Origin: DATKWV01 sp035529405
Lineage (GTDB): Bacteria > Planctomycetota > Phycisphaerae > Sedimentisphaerales > Anaerobacaceae
Direction of reading: 5' to 3'
Assembly (NCBI GenBank): GCA_035529405.1
Contig: DATKWV010000198.1
Location: forward strand, 1 to 13,276
Length of the DNA stretch: 13,276 nucleotides
Positions 7,653 through 13,276 of the stretch are shown in pieces. A program made the position numbers and the translations under genes. Under the pieces are notes generated by a model. The model was given only the letters and a program-made list of their open reading frames with translations, had not been told where the DNA came from and did no database searches. The first letter of the stretch is position 1, and every line of letters starts with the position of its first letter.

Positions 7653-7681
7653 ATTCTACTGCCAAGCAGCTTTGTAAACAA
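7653..7681 (-). promoter_or_regulatory. Possible dnaN promoter
   Basis: TTGTTT (7676-7681), a 17-bp spacer and TAGAAT (7653-7658) on the minus strand lie about 70 bp upstream of the dnaN start. The -10 is good and the -35 is weak. An AT-rich inverted repeat lies directly upstream and could act as an UP-like element or binding site. Confidence 0.4.
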
Positions 7682-7701
7682 CATTTTTTAGCAAAAAATG
7701 T
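7681..7701. repeat. Perfect 9-bp AT-rich inverted repeat upstream of dnaN
   Basis: ACATTTTTT (7681-7689), AGC, AAAAAATGT (7693-7701) is a perfect inverted repeat directly upstream of the candidate dnaN promoter. It could be a protein-binding site or a small AT-rich hairpin. Nothing in the window decides between these. Confidence 0.5.
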
Positions 7702-8114
7702 ACAGCTGGTTTATCTCCGGTAGTATTGCCAATCCTTAGGTTTTCGCACGGGCCGTAACACCATAAGTGAACACCTACTCAAAAACCACCGACAAACCCC
7801 CCATGCTGTTGGCCGGATATTATATACTATTTTACTTACAAGTAGTAATAGTCTTTAATATACCCTGTGTAATTGTTAAATCCTATGTGCTTGTCTTCTT
7901 TGCCCTTTGTCTGTTCTATACTTATGTCTTTCCCAAAAGCTTTTGCATAATGTGCTGCCTGTTGGATTTCTTGTTGGTGAAGTGTTTGCTTTTGAGAAAA
8001 TTTCCATCTTTCTTCTGTGCCCGGCCCGTTCTTAACAAAAATCGCCTTTTTTCCAACACCTTATCCAACACCATGCATCTACTGCACTGCGGCTGCTTGT
8101 ATGCCTTTGGTCCT

Positions 8115-9113
8115 TTAACTTGTCTGCTGGCTGTCTGGATTAGACAGCCTTTGGTTTAGTTCGACCATCTTTTTGGCTATCGTTGCTATCCTGTTGCGCA
8201 GTGCCCGCGGCGCGAGCGCCTGTACCTGGTCGCCGTACCCCAATATCCACCAGGTTATCTCTCCCAGGCCGTCAACGCGGAACTCCACTGTAGCGGAACC
8301 GTCCTTGTTTACTTTGTTTGTCTGCGTACTGTGCCATAGCACTTCGGTCACATTTTCAGCCACCTTCGGCGAAAACAGCAGTTTGACATTGTACACCCGG
8401 CCTTCGGGTATCATTGACCAGGCCCTGCCAAGATAATCTGCCAGGTCGAAATTCTTTTCCGCCACAAAACACTTGTCCACTATTTGCAAATCCCTGATAC
8501 GGTTAAGCTTGAATGTGCGAATACTGTTGTGAACGTTGCTCAGGCCCAGTATGTACCACGCACGCTGATTATATAACAGGTGATAAGGACACAGTTCGAC
8601 CCGCAGGATGTTGCGCTCGAAAAGCGAGTAGTATTCCATACGAACCTTGCGCCTCTTGGCGATGGCCCGCTCAAGCAGTGCAAAGGTCGCATCCAGTTGA
8701 TGCGCCGGCGACTGCGCCGGGGCTTTTACCGAGGTGTGATGCAGCGCTGTATTGCAATATGCCCGCAATTGCTGCGGCAGGTTGTTTTCTATCTTCAAAG
8801 CAGCCGACAAAGCACTGCTCTTGAATGGCAGCTGAATATGCTTGCTGGCTTCGTGAATCAGCATAAACAGACTTAAAGCCTCCTCAAGTTTCAGGTCAAT
8901 GGGTGGCAGGAAAAAACCAGGGTCGACACTGTAGCCGCCTGTCTTCCGGTCATAATTGTAAGGCACACCGATTATTTCCAGTTCATTCAGGTCACGGAAG
9001 ACCGTCCGCCGGCTCGTACCAAGAAGCTGTGCCAAACCGTCCACATTGTAACTCCTGCCCGACTGAAGGACTGTCAGTAACTGCACTACCCTTGAAATTC
9101 TGCTGGTTTTCAT
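8115..9113 (-). CDS. HTH and WYL-domain transcriptional regulator
   Basis: From the ATG at 9113 the protein has 332 residues, typical for the family. A DeoR/HTH_11-type helix-turn-helix covers about 4-60, with the recognition region LLGTSRRTVFRDLNELE at about 30-46 and KTGGYSVDPGF after it. A middle helical region follows. The WYL ligand-sensing domain spans about 152-215, with AWYILG at 185-190 and the basic FKLNRIRDL at 201-209. The C-terminal WCX-type extension is at about 238-315, with WWILGYGDQVQALAPRALR. WYL regulators often sense nucleotide or nucleic-acid ligands; the ligand here is unknown. The ATG has GGAG about six bases upstream; a GTG two codons earlier is in frame. It is divergent from the lipoprotein-cdaA unit and could regulate it, itself, or distant genes. 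Confidence 0.9.
   Translation of the reverse strand: MKTSRISRVVQLLTVLQSGRSYNVDGLAQLLGTSRRTVFRDLNELEIIGVPYNYDRKTGGYSVDPGFFLPPIDLKLEEALSLFMLIHEASKHIQLPFKSSALSAALKIENNLPQQLRAYCNTALHHTSVKAPAQSPAHQLDATFALLERAIAKRRKVRMEYYSLFERNILRVELCPYHLLYNQRAWYILGLSNVHNSIRTFKLNRIRDLQIVDKCFVAEKNFDLADYLGRAWSMIPEGRVYNVKLLFSPKVAENVTEVLWHSTQTNKVNKDGSATVEFRVDGLGEITWWILGYGDQVQALAPRALRNRIATIAKKMVELNQRLSNPDSQQTS
8129..8149. terminator. Strong hairpin in the last codons of the WYL gene, possible terminator
   Basis: GGCTGTCT (8129-8136), loop GGATT, AGACAGCC (8142-8149) is a perfect 8-bp stem. On the plus strand it is followed by TTTGGTTTAGTT, a moderate U-tail, so it would better stop rightward transcription than the leftward WYL transcript. 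It lies within the WYL coding region, so it may have no terminator role. Confidence 0.3.
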
Positions 9114-9160
9114 GACCACTCCGCGCGTGATGGCTAAAGAGACTCTGATTTGTTTGCTTT

Positions 9161-9190
9161 AGTTTAACCTGCCGGCGTGCCGCCTGTCAA
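9161..9190 (-). promoter_or_regulatory. Promoter of the WYL regulator gene
   Basis: On the minus strand TTGACA (9185-9190, perfect -35) is followed by an 18-bp GC-rich spacer and TAAACT (9161-9166). It lies about 50 bp upstream of the WYL ATG. The spacer contains GGCG-GCA-CGCC, a small inverted repeat that could bind a regulator. Confidence 0.55.
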
Positions 9191-9275
9191 GTGCTTGCCG
9201 CCGCTGAAACCCGGTTTTTTCCCCGCCGCCATTCAAATTATTGTCGTACCCTCCTCTGTTGGCGCGCTTTTATCG

Positions 9276-9304
9276 TTGACAATGGCACCCGCGGACTGTA
9301 TAAT
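9276..9304 (+). promoter_or_regulatory. Consensus sigma-70 promoter of the lipoprotein-cdaA-ybbR unit
   Basis: TTGACA (9276-9281), exactly 17 bp, then TATAAT (9299-9304): both hexamers match the housekeeping consensus completely. Transcription should start near 9311, giving a leader of about 114 nt before the lipoprotein ATG at 9425. Confidence 0.8.
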
Positions 9305-9310
9305 GGGTTT

Positions 9311-9424
9311 AACTTATAAAAAGCAGCCTTGGCTGAACAGTTAAACTGCCGCTGTAGCGATAGCCGGGGTGTCCTGGAAAGCCAACGGCGGCTGGCGTTT
9401 TTAGGTTTGATAAAGGTAAGAGCC
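9311..9424 (+). promoter_or_regulatory. Long leader with several dyads ahead of the lipoprotein-cdaA unit
   Basis: The leader contains CAGCC-TT-GGCTG (9324-9335), CAGTT-A-AACTG (9338-9348), and a GC-rich dyad GCCA...TGGC (9381-9396) followed by G and TTTTT. The last resembles a weak intrinsic terminator or attenuator placed before the ribosome-binding site (AAAGG near 9413). GATAGCCGGGG near 9359-9369 is reminiscent of the 3' half of class-I c-di-GMP riboswitches, but the matching 5' half (GCAAA motifs) is missing. I make no riboswitch call. Confidence 0.3.
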
Positions 9425-9649
9425 ATGAAGTATATGTGTAATTTCTCTTGTAAGCTGATTCTCGCTGTACTGTTATGCGGTTTGATTTTCTACTTGGCAG
9501 GCTGCGCCCAGCCTGGCGAAACACAGGCCGAGGGTGATATAAGACACAAGCGTGTCAGCCGCATTAACAAGCAGCAGATGGCCGAAGACCTCGACACTAT
9601 GATGCTTATGGACAAGCCCACAAGACTCAGCGACAAGAGAATTCCCTGA
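9425..9649 (+). CDS. Small lipoprotein encoded ahead of the diadenylate cyclase
   Basis: This 74-residue protein from the ATG at 9425 has a basic-start hydrophobic signal (CKLILAVLLCGLIFY, about 9-23) and a textbook lipobox, LAGC, at 24-27. Signal peptidase II would leave a mature lipoprotein of about 48 residues beginning at Cys27. The mature part is hydrophilic and ends in KQQMAEDLDTMMLMDKPTRL followed by SDKRIP, with no domain I can name. The frame also extends upstream to 9329, but only the ATG at 9425 puts the signal peptide at the N-terminus. A run AAAGG lies upstream of it. The gene lies 106 bp before cdaA on the same strand and shares its promoter, which suggests an envelope role linked to c-di-AMP synthesis. 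That link is inference. Confidence 0.8.
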   Translation: MKYMCNFSCKLILAVLLCGLIFYLAGCAQPGETQAEGDIRHKRVSRINKQQMAEDLDTMMLMDKPTRLSDKRIP

Positions 9650-9675
9650 TACAGCTTTGTCTGTTGGACACGGTA

Positions 9676-9704
9676 GGCCGCTGCCTGCATGGCTGGCTGC
9701 GGCT
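9676..9704 (+). other. Hairpin between lipoprotein gene and cdaA
   Basis: GGCCGC (9676-9681) pairs with GCGGCT (9699-9704, one G-U), and GCC (9683-9685) pairs with GGC (9691-9693) around a TGCAT loop. There is no proper U-run after it. It may modulate readthrough or message stability between the two genes. Confidence 0.3.
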
Positions 9705-9755
9705 CTTAATAACCTGCCTGTAAAGGCCAGGACGGTTGACAAAGGGATTTGATCT

Positions 9756-10616
9756 GTGGAAGTGCTCATCGACTATATCCGCCGCGTTGCCGGCTACGAT
9801 TGGTGGGTAGTCGCCATTGAATTGATTCTTATTGGTCTGGTGGTGTACTGGGCCGTCGATTTTCTCGAAGGTACACGCGGAGAAAGACTCTTTCGCGGGG
9901 TCCTCTTTATTCTTATCGTGGGCGTGCTGGTACTGCGCTTGATTGTACGCCGCCTGCAGTTTGAACGCCTCGAATATCTTTACGGCGGTTTCCTCGTGGC
10001 TGTGCTGATTATCGCTGTGGTTGGTTTTCAGCCCGAAATCAGAAGAGCGCTCATTAGAATAGGCCAGCCGAGGTTCCTGGCCAGTTCCTCCCAGCAGCTG
10101 GTAAAAACTGCCGAGCAGATAATCAGCGCCGTTACCGACCTGGCCGCCACGAAAACCGGTGCAATCATCGTTATTGAAAGGCGGGTGGAACTCGGCGAAT
10201 TTATAGAAACCGGGGTCAGAATCGACGCCGAGGTAACGCCTGAGCTGCTCAAGACCATATTCTACCCCGGTACTGCCCTGCACGATATGGCCGTGATTAT
10301 TAGAAAGGAAAAAGTCCTTGCCGCAAGGGTGCAGCTGCCCCTGGCAGAGCCCGGCACTATGGACGGTGTCGAACTTGGTTCACGGCATCGTGCCGCAATC
10401 GGTATAACCGCCGGCTCAGACGCGGTGGTTATTGTCGTAAGCGAGGAAACCGGGGCGGTCTCTGTTGCCGAAGGCGGAAGGTTGACCAGGAGAATCAGCG
10501 AGTCGCAGCTTAGAAAACAGTTGACAACCACTATGGACGAGATGGTTCCGATTGCCGAAAGAATCTGGCGCCTGCCCTGGAAAAGCCGTTCGAAGGACAC
10601 CAGCGGCATAGCCTGA
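9756..10616 (+). CDS. cdaA: CdaA-type membrane diadenylate cyclase with altered DGA motif
   Basis: CdaA condenses two ATP into cyclic di-AMP, a second messenger tied to potassium and envelope homeostasis. The 286 residues carry three N-terminal membrane segments (about 17-38, 47-64 and 74-91) and then a DAC (DisA_N) domain from about 115 to 262. Recognisable pieces are PEIRRALIRIGQ after the third segment, GAIIVIER, DAEVTPELLKTIF, LHDMAVIIR at 175-183, GSRHRAAIGI at 208-217 and VIVVSEETGAVS. The RHR triad for ATP binding is intact (210-212). The catalytic Asp is present (D177), but the normally conserved DGA reads DMA (M178), and GTRHR reads GSRHR. The start is a GTG at 9756 with AAAGGG nine bases upstream. 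The gene is followed 14 bp later by the YbbR/CdaR-like gene. Family assignment is sure; full activity is less so. Confidence 0.9.
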   Translation: MEVLIDYIRRVAGYDWWVVAIELILIGLVVYWAVDFLEGTRGERLFRGVLFILIVGVLVLRLIVRRLQFERLEYLYGGFLVAVLIIAVVGFQPEIRRALIRIGQPRFLASSSQQLVKTAEQIISAVTDLAATKTGAIIVIERRVELGEFIETGVRIDAEVTPELLKTIFYPGTALHDMAVIIRKEKVLAARVQLPLAEPGTMDGVELGSRHRAAIGITAGSDAVVIVVSEETGAVSVAEGGRLTRRISESQLRKQLTTTMDEMVPIAERIWRLPWKSRSKDTSGIA

Positions 10617-10630
10617 TAACTCTCACAAGA

Positions 10631-11662
10631 ATGGTTAAGAACGTCAAATACGGTAAAATAGCCGCTGTGGTCTTTCTAAGCCTGCTGGTCTGGGTCTGGG
10701 CCGACCTGGCAAAAACCGAGGTTCTATCGGTCCCCAAGGCCGATTTGGCCGTGGCAAAGTCAGTAAGTCCCAATCTTTGGGTCACGTTCGACAATACGCG
10801 GGCTTCTGTCTCTATTACCAAGCTTGTTCTCAAAGGCCCTACCTCGAAAATTAACCAGCTCAAGCGCAGATTGACCGAAGGCTCCATTACCCTCGAATTC
10901 CTGCTGGAACTCGAGCAGTACGCGATGACTGCGCCGGGACAATATACTTTGAACGTGCTCGATTTCCTTAGAAAAAGCGACCTTGTCAAACAGCTCGGTC
11001 TTAGCGTTGAGTCCTGTCAGCCGCTGGACGTCAAGGTCCAGGTCATTGAGCTTGTGGAAAAAACCGTGGAAATCAAGTGTATCGACGAGGCCCGAAGGGC
11101 CCTTAAAGCCACCGCCATTGAGCCTGCTCAGGTCAAAATGTTCGTGCCGGAAGATTGGCAGGGTGAAAGATGCGTTGCCTATGTACTGTTGAATCGCTGG
11201 GAAATCGACCAGGCCAGGCTCGCTCAGGTCGAGAAAAGACCCTTTATCGAGCTGCCCGGCGACCAGCGAAAGGATGCTGCCCAGTCCGTGAAAGTTTCTA
11301 TGCCACTTGACACGCTTAATGATTATACCGTCACAAATGCCAGGCTGGGCTTTTCGTTCAGCGCCAACCTCCAGGGCAAATACCTGGTCGAGTTGACAAA
11401 CGCCGATGCTGTAATGGGTGTTATTAGTATCAAGGCCACAGCAGAAGCAAAACGCGCTTACGAAAAAATGCGCTACCACGTAATCCTCGAAATCGACGAC
11501 AGTGACAAGGACAACAGTGGAGATGAGCCGCTCAGGAAACAGCTAATTTACAACTTCCCCCCTGAGTATCTCCGCAAGGACCAGATTATGCTTAATCAGC
11601 CTGCCGTAATAGCGAGGTTTCAGCTTATACCTCTGCCTGCTGGGGGCCAGCCGACCGGTTAA
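10631..11662 (+). CDS. Membrane-anchored YbbR/CdaR-like protein
   Basis: This 343-residue protein has a single N-terminal membrane anchor (about 7-25, GKIAAVVFLSLLVWVWADLA) followed by an extracytoplasmic part with weak repeats of the YbbR type: VLKGPTSKINQLKRRL, then a beta-rich stretch with PGQYTLNVLDF. CdaR proteins of this type bind the membrane cyclase CdaA and tune c-di-AMP output in Firmicutes. The assignment here rests mainly on the cdaA neighbour 14 bp upstream, the anchor and general fold pattern, since sequence similarity is low. The start ATG has only a weak ribosome-binding site (CACAAGA), so it may be translated by coupling to cdaA. The last 38 bp overlap the 3' end of cstA on the other strand. 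No glmM follows, unlike the cdaA-cdaR-glmM order of Firmicutes. Confidence 0.72.
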   Translation: MVKNVKYGKIAAVVFLSLLVWVWADLAKTEVLSVPKADLAVAKSVSPNLWVTFDNTRASVSITKLVLKGPTSKINQLKRRLTEGSITLEFLLELEQYAMTAPGQYTLNVLDFLRKSDLVKQLGLSVESCQPLDVKVQVIELVEKTVEIKCIDEARRALKATAIEPAQVKMFVPEDWQGERCVAYVLLNRWEIDQARLAQVEKRPFIELPGDQRKDAAQSVKVSMPLDTLNDYTVTNARLGFSFSANLQGKYLVELTNADAVMGVISIKATAEAKRAYEKMRYHVILEIDDSDKDNSGDEPLRKQLIYNFPPEYLRKDQIMLNQPAVIARFQLIPLPAGGQPTG

Positions 11663-13276
11663 AAAACGCCAGCACCGCCTCAGCAGTCATCCACACGGCA
11701 AGAATAAATACCCCCCCACCTACCCCCGCTAACAGCCATTTGCCGTCGGCGATGAACAGCATCTGGTTTTTCACCATCGCCCAGTTGGTGATAATCAGCA
11801 TAATAAGGCATGGAACTGCCGTGAATAAAAACCTCATTCCGCCTTTGCGCCTTAGATAAAGCGTGATAACCAATAGCGCCAGCGCCGCCAGCAGCTGGTT
11901 GGTAATCCCGAACAATGGCCACAGCCGCATCGCCCCCTGCCCATCCGCCCCGTTTGTAAACGCCAGGACCGCCGCCGTAAGCACCGCGAACGTCGTTGCG
12001 CTGTACCTGTTCACCAGACCCCTGATGCCTAAATCCGTCGCCAGTTCGCTCACTACGTAACGCTGTATCCGAACGGACGTATCGAGCGTCGTGCCGGCAA
12101 AAGACGCGATGAATACACCCATTAGCGCTATGCCCACCCCCTTCGGCACACCCAGCCCGCCCATTATGTTTGCTGCCCCGTTCACCACCGGCGCTATCTT
12201 GTCGGCCAGCCCTTTGGCCCCTGTCCAGCTGCTGTATTGCGCTGCCCACGCCGCCGAACCGTGCAGTACGCTGCCGTCCGAAAGCGTTAATGCCATTCCT
12301 ATGCCTGCGCCGACGCAGATTATTACCAGCACTGCAAGTGTACCTTCAAGAAGCATTGACCCGTACCCGACGAACAGGCTGTCAGACTCTTTCGCCACTT
12401 GTTTGCTGCTGGTGCCGCTTGCCACAAGGCTGTGGAAACCGCTGATGGCCCCGCAGGCGATTACCACGAACATAAACGGCCATATAGGCGGCGCATCCGC
12501 CGGAACCGCCGCATTGATTGCTGGCGCCGCCATAGTTAAACGCCCCAGCAGGCCCGAATACACCGTCCCCGCCAGCAAAAGACCCATCGCTATAAAAAGC
12601 TGCCAGGCGTTGATATAGTCTCGCGGCTGCAGCAGCATTGTTACCGGCAGTGTTGACGCAACCCACCCGTAAATCAAAAGTATTATCACCCACACCCCGG
12701 TTCCCGGCATGCCCGCCACGTTCTTGATGGTAAGTAGTCCGGGACATTTACTTTCTAAAAAGGCCCCCAGCCAGATACACACGTACATAAAAAAAACAGC
12801 TATTGCAGTACCGCGCGGCACGTTAACGCCCCTTTTGTAAACTGCGTATCCTAATGCCATCGCTATCGGTATTTGAAGCCACACCGCTATCACCGAACTG
12901 GGAAACTGCGTAAACACCCCCGCGATAACCACCCCGAATATCGCTATTACTATCAGCAGGCTCAAAAATACCACCGCAAAGAAAATGAACCGCACACGTT
13001 TGTTGATATACTTGGCTGCGACCTCCGATATGCTTTTGCCCTGGTTCCGCATTGAAACCACCAGCGCCCCGAAATCGTGCACCGCACCCATAAATATACA
13101 CCCGAAGAACACCCACAGAATTGCCGGCAGCCACCCCCAGATAATACCTATGGCCGGCCCCACAATCGGCCCGGTGCCCGCAATCGACGTATAATGGTGC
13201 CCGAAAATTATACCCCGCCGTGTAGGTACATAATCTATCCCGTCTTCCAGCTCGCGTGACGGCACAAGAGCATTGG
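11625..13276 (-). CDS. cstA: CstA-family transporter (carbon starvation / pyruvate type), N-terminus beyond window
   Basis: The frame is open from the right edge to a stop at 11625-11627, giving 549 visible residues. A GTG at 13265 is in frame, but the coding frame continues to the edge through NALVPSRELEDG, so the true start lies outside. CstA proteins are large multi-pass inner-membrane transporters. E. coli CstA and BtsT take up pyruvate, and some relatives have been linked to peptide uptake. The diagnostic stretch reads DGIDYVPT, FGHHYTSIAGTGPIVGPAIG, GWLPAILWVFFGCIFMGAVHDF, SMRNQGKSISE. Further conserved parts are TLPVTMLLQPRDYINAW, FHSLVASGTSSKQ and SFAGTTLDTSVRIQRYVVSELA. About a dozen hydrophobic segments are visible. 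The C-terminus (FFNRSAGPQQAEV) is short compared with the E. coli protein of about 700 residues. The substrate cannot be told from sequence alone. Confidence 0.93.
   Translation of the reverse strand, partial: NALVPSRELEDGIDYVPTRRGIIFGHHYTSIAGTGPIVGPAIGIIWGWLPAILWVFFGCIFMGAVHDFGALVVSMRNQGKSISEVAAKYINKRVRFIFFAVVFLSLLIVIAIFGVVIAGVFTQFPSSVIAVWLQIPIAMALGYAVYKRGVNVPRGTAIAVFFMYVCIWLGAFLESKCPGLLTIKNVAGMPGTGVWVIILLIYGWVASTLPVTMLLQPRDYINAWQLFIAMGLLLAGTVYSGLLGRLTMAAPAINAAVPADAPPIWPFMFVVIACGAISGFHSLVASGTSSKQVAKESDSLFVGYGSMLLEGTLAVLVIICVGAGIGMALTLSDGSVLHGSAAWAAQYSSWTGAKGLADKIAPVVNGAANIMGGLGVPKGVGIALMGVFIASFAGTTLDTSVRIQRYVVSELATDLGIRGLVNRYSATTFAVLTAAVLAFTNGADGQGAMRLWPLFGITNQLLAALALLVITLYLRRKGGMRFLFTAVPCLIMLIITNWAMVKNQMLFIADGKWLLAGVGGGVFILAVWMTAEAVLAFFNRSAGPQQAEV

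Larger units (their letters stand above)
7583..8114. other. 532-bp intergenic region upstream of dnaN, no convincing gene
   Basis: The plus strand is unusually T-rich here. It holds a possible dnaN promoter and a perfect inverted repeat near the dnaN end, and two close copies of TCCAACACC (about 8053-8073) near the other end. A long plus-strand frame (GTG at 7767 to stop at 8159) exists but looks like a by-product of composition. Only one near-match to a DnaA box (TTATCCAAC, near 8062) was found, so I do not call an origin. Confidence 0.5.
9114..9424. other. Divergent intergenic region between WYL regulator and lipoprotein-cdaA unit
   Basis: This 311-bp stretch holds one promoter for each direction, about 110 bp apart, and then a leader of about 114 nt in front of the lipoprotein gene. 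No additional gene is supported. A frame running into the lipoprotein from 9329 is only an upstream extension of it. Confidence 0.6.

Noticed and set aside
7583..8114. Possible replication origin upstream of dnaN
   Set aside because: Only one near-match to a DnaA box and no cluster, and dnaA is not adjacent.
7767..8159. Plus-strand open frame of 130 codons starting with GTG
   Set aside because: The hydrophobic character follows from T-rich composition, no ribosome-binding site was seen, and it overlaps the WYL gene end. Kept only as a finding to check.
9311..9424. c-di-GMP or c-di-AMP riboswitch
   Set aside because: Only a short string resembles the 3' half of the class-I c-di-GMP motif; the conserved 5' elements are missing.

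Overview
The window looks like a chromosomal piece of a mesophilic environmental bacterium. My best guess is Planctomycetota, probably class Phycisphaerae (Sedimentisphaerales-like). That rests on overall protein character: a GyrB with a charged insert, a small lipoprotein ahead of a CdaA-type cyclase, and an unknown tandem membrane-protein family. No 16S or other decisive marker is present, so the placement is inference. No phage, transposase, CRISPR, tRNA or rRNA was seen.

Layout. (1) 1-2110, minus strand: three tandem paralogous genes for an unrecognised membrane-protein family. The last one runs off the left edge. Each start codon overlaps the end of the gene before it, and a good promoter with nested GTTTGC repeats lies upstream of the first gene. 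(2) 2256-3308, minus: rlmN, the 23S rRNA A2503 methyltransferase. Its stop codon lies inside an inverted repeat with a REP-like core. (3) 3582-7582, minus: a replication cluster, dnaN then a DUF721/DciA-like gene then gyrB, with neither dnaA nor recF. (4) 7583-8114: a T-rich gap with no convincing gene. (5) 8115-9113, minus: an HTH-WYL transcriptional regulator. (6) 9114-9424: a divergent intergenic region with a good promoter on each side; the rightward one matches the sigma-70 consensus exactly. (7) 9425-11662, plus: a three-gene unit encoding a 74-residue lipoprotein, a CdaA-type diadenylate cyclase, and a membrane-anchored YbbR/CdaR-like protein. (8) 11625 to the right edge, minus: cstA, a carbon-starvation/pyruvate-type transporter missing its N-terminus at the window edge. 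It overlaps the YbbR-like gene tail to tail by 38 bp.

How the genes fit together. The dnaN, DUF721 and gyrB genes supply the sliding clamp, a probable helicase-loading factor and a gyrase subunit. The plus-strand unit is a c-di-AMP synthesis module whose usual lipid-side regulator is preceded by an extra lipoprotein. The divergent WYL regulator could control it.

The points most worth a second look are the DMA sequence in place of the DGA motif in the cyclase, the lipoprotein tied to that operon, and the tandem membrane-protein array whose conserved C-terminal codons also encode the ribosome-binding site of the next gene.
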